From Elymus sibiricus (lineage: Eukaryota > Streptophyta > Magnoliopsida > Poales > Poaceae): 64,000 bases of DNA. Below the pieces are notes generated by a model that saw nothing but the letters and a program-made list of their open reading frames with translations, did not search any database and was not told where the DNA came from. A program made the position numbers and the translations under genes. This document shows, in pieces, positions 62,001-64,000 of the stretch (its first letter is position 1; every line of letters starts with the position of its first letter). The stretch is from the NCBI GenBank assembly GCA_039707655.1, contig CM077673.1:5094001-5158000 (forward strand), in the 5' to 3' direction.

Positions 62001-63250
62001 CGGGCTTCCCCGAACGTTCGGACGACCATGACAACCAAAAAACAGTGAATAATAGAACAGGAAACTAGTAAGAATGGACCAAATCTGAGTTTTGGCGAGG
62101 TCCCCGTAACCGGACCCCGGGCTTCCCCGAACGTTCGGACGACCACGACAACCAAAAAACAGCGAATAATAGCATAGAAAACTAGTAAGAATGGACCAAA
62201 TCTGCGAGTTTTGGCAAGGTCCCCGTAACCGGACCCCGGGCATCCCCAAATGTTGGGACGACCACAACAACCAAAAACAGTGAATACTAGCATAGAAAAC
62301 AGGTAAGAATGGACCAAATCTGCGAGTTCTGGCGAGGTCCCCGTAAGCGGACCCCATTGTTCCCCGAACGTCTCGATCGTCCCAAGACCCAAAATCAGTG
62401 AGTAATAGCATAGAAAACTGGCCGGAACAGACAAAATCTGCTAGTTTTGGCGAGGTCCCGGTAACCGGTCCACGGGCTTCCCCGAATGTTTGGACGGCCA
62501 CGACAACCAAAAAATCAGTGAATAATAGCATAGAAATCTGGTCAGAATGGACAAAATCTGCGAGTTTTGGGGAGGTCCCCGTAAGCGAACCCCGGGATTC
62601 CCCGAACATTTGGATCGCCCCGGGACCCATAATCAGTGAGTAATAGCATAGAAAACAGGTAAGAATGGACCAAATATGCGAGTTTTGGTGATGTCACCGT
62701 AACCGGTCCACAGGCTTCCCCGAACGTTCGGACGACCAAGACAACCAAAAAACAGTGAATAATAGCACAGAAAGCTAGTAAGAATGGACCAAATCTGCGA
62801 GTTTTGGCGAGGTCCCCGTAACCGGACCCCGGGCTTCCCCGAACGTTCGGACGACCACGACAACCAAAAAACAGTGAATAATAGCATAGAAAACCGGTAA
62901 GAATGGACCAAATCTGCGAGTTTTGGCAAGGTCCCCGTAACCGGACCCCGGGCATCCCCAAATGTTGGGACGACCACAACAACCAAAAGCAGTGAATAAT
63001 AGCATAGAAAACAAGTAAGAATGGACCAAATCTGCGAGTTTTGGCGAGGTCCCCGTAAGCGGACCCCATGGTTCCCCGAACGTTTCGATCGTCCCGAGAC
63101 CAAAAATCAGTGAGTAATAGCATAGAAAACTGGCCGGAAAAGACAAAATCTGCTAGTTTTGGTGAGGTCCCGGTAACCGGTCCACGGGCTTCCCCGAATG
63201 TTCGGACGGCCACGACAACCAATAAAACAGTGAATAATAGCATAGAAATC
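59100..63250 (+). repeat. 18-mer higher-order repeat of 2134 bp, about two copies
   Basis: Offset 2134 bp links, for example, 59219 to 61353, 60499 to 62633 and 60641 to 62775. 2134 is three hexamers minus the same 2 bp. Shared private marks include GACCACTACAACC, AACCAAAAAATCAGTG and CCAATAAAACAG. It looks like the 24-mer after loss of one hexamer. Confidence 0.88.
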
Positions 63251-64000
63251 TGGTCAGAATGGACAAAATCTGTGAGTTTTGGCGAGGTCCCCGTAAGCGG
63301 ACCCCGGGGTTCCCCGAACATTTGGATCGCCCCGGGACCCATAATCAGAGAGTAATAGCATAGAAAACAGGTAAGAATTGACCAAATCTGCGAGTTTTGG
63401 CGATGTCCCCGTAACCGGTCCACGGGCTTCCCCGAACGTTCGGACGACCACGACAACCAAAAAACAGTGAATAATAGAACAGGAAACTAGTAAGAATGGA
63501 CCAAATCTGCGAGTTTTGGTGAGGTCCCCGTAACCGGACCCTGGGCTTCCCCGAACGTTCGGACGACCACGACAACCAAAAAACAGTGAATAATAGCATA
63601 GAAAACTGGTAAGAATGCACCAAATTTGCGAGTTTTGGAAAGGTCCCCGTAACCGGACCCCGAGCATCCCCAAATGTTGGGACGACCACAACAACCAAAA
63701 ACAGTGAATAATAGCATAGAAAACTGGTCAGACTGGACCAAATCCGCGAGTTCTGGCGAGGTCCCCGTAAGCGGACCCCATGGTTCCCCGAACGTCTCGA
63801 TCGTCCCAAGACCCAAAATCAGTGAGTAATAGCATAGAAATCTGGCCGGAACAGACAAAATCTGCTAGTTTTGGCGAGGTCCCGGTAACCGGTCCACGGG
63901 CTTCCCCGAATGTTCGGACGGCCACGACAACCAAAAAAACAGTGAACAATAGCATAGAAATCTGGTCAGAATGGACAAAATCTGCGAGTTTTGGGGAGGT
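63251..64000 (+). repeat. Return of the 24-mer pattern at the right edge
   Basis: Matches 57559-58308 at an offset of 5692 bp, exactly two 2846-bp units, and shares TTTTGGAAAGG and AAATCCGCGAG with that copy. The window ends in a delta monomer. Confidence 0.82.

Larger units (their letters stand above)
49381..64000 (+). repeat. Satellite array 2, same family, orientation and hexamer order
   Basis: About 123 monomers, open at the right edge. It begins at base 5 of an alpha monomer (AAGAATGG) and continues beta (49495), gamma (49613), delta (49733), epsilon (49851), zeta (49970). The first beta is unusual in reading CCCCGGGGTTCCCC where beta normally has CCCCATGGTTCCCC. Array-specific marks include beta CCCAAGACCC, epsilon TTTTGGTGATGTCACC, delta TTTTGGGGAGG and the GAACAGGAAAC monomer end. 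Confidence 0.96.

Noticed and set aside
1..64000. Assembly collapse or artificial duplication as the source of near-identical units
   Set aside because: Neighbouring units carry ordered private variants, founder deletions and changes in period that fit biological turnover. Read depth was not available, so local copy-number error cannot be excluded.
49381..64000. Inverted orientation of array 2 relative to array 1
   Set aside because: Both arrays read AAGAATGGACCAAATCTGCG on the plus strand with the same alpha-to-zeta order.

Overview
The window is nuclear DNA from a grass, most probably a Triticeae species (wheat, rye, Aegilops or a relative), taken from satellite heterochromatin. About 49.8 kb of 64 kb is one tandem satellite family with a 117-120 bp monomer. 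The complementary strand of the beta and delta monomers resembles, from memory, the 118-bp pSc119.2 / 120-bp family that marks subtelomeric heterochromatin in rye and relatives. That family link rests on recall and is not a search result. No host gene, tRNA, rRNA, CRISPR array or telomeric repeat was seen.

Layout. (1) 1-35207: satellite array 1, all in one orientation. Its basic higher-order unit is a 712-bp hexamer of six monomer classes (called alpha to zeta here) with the length signature 118/118/120/118/119/119. Hexamers are built into larger units: three 16-mers of 1896 bp, four 12-mers of 1424 bp, three 3.75-kb units plus a rearranged fourth, then segmental duplications with offsets of about 5.8 kb and 2370 bp. 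(2) 35208-49380: a 14.2-kb island of broken, nested LTR retrotransposons. (3) 49381-64000: satellite array 2, same orientation and hexamer register, with 2846-bp (24-mer) and 2134-bp (18-mer) units.

The island contains, left to right: a Ty1/copia element that lost its 5' LTR and starts at gag right at the satellite junction (gag, protease, integrase, RT and RNase H all recognisable but broken by in-frame stops, frameshifts and a zinc-knuckle Cys-to-Tyr change); its polypurine tract and 2148-bp 3' LTR with a TATA box; about 2.5 kb of non-coding DNA holding four serial hairpins with near-identical 25-26 nt loops and unrelated but self-complementary stems; a minus-strand initiator-Met tRNA primer binding site and a 3843-bp LTR of a second element; and about 1.6 kb of a third, gypsy-like retroelement that runs into array 2.

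Nothing in the island looks able to make a complete protein. The main biology is the turnover of the satellite (hexamer expansion, loss of a four-monomer block, spread of a 48-bp deletion) and the way the island sits in it. The satellite stops 12 bases into an alpha monomer and resumes 5 bases into an alpha monomer, so 8 bp are duplicated and the hexamer register is kept. The most unusual non-repeat signal is the serial hairpin array at 41873-42122, with a weaker analogue at 48364-48502 in a different element.
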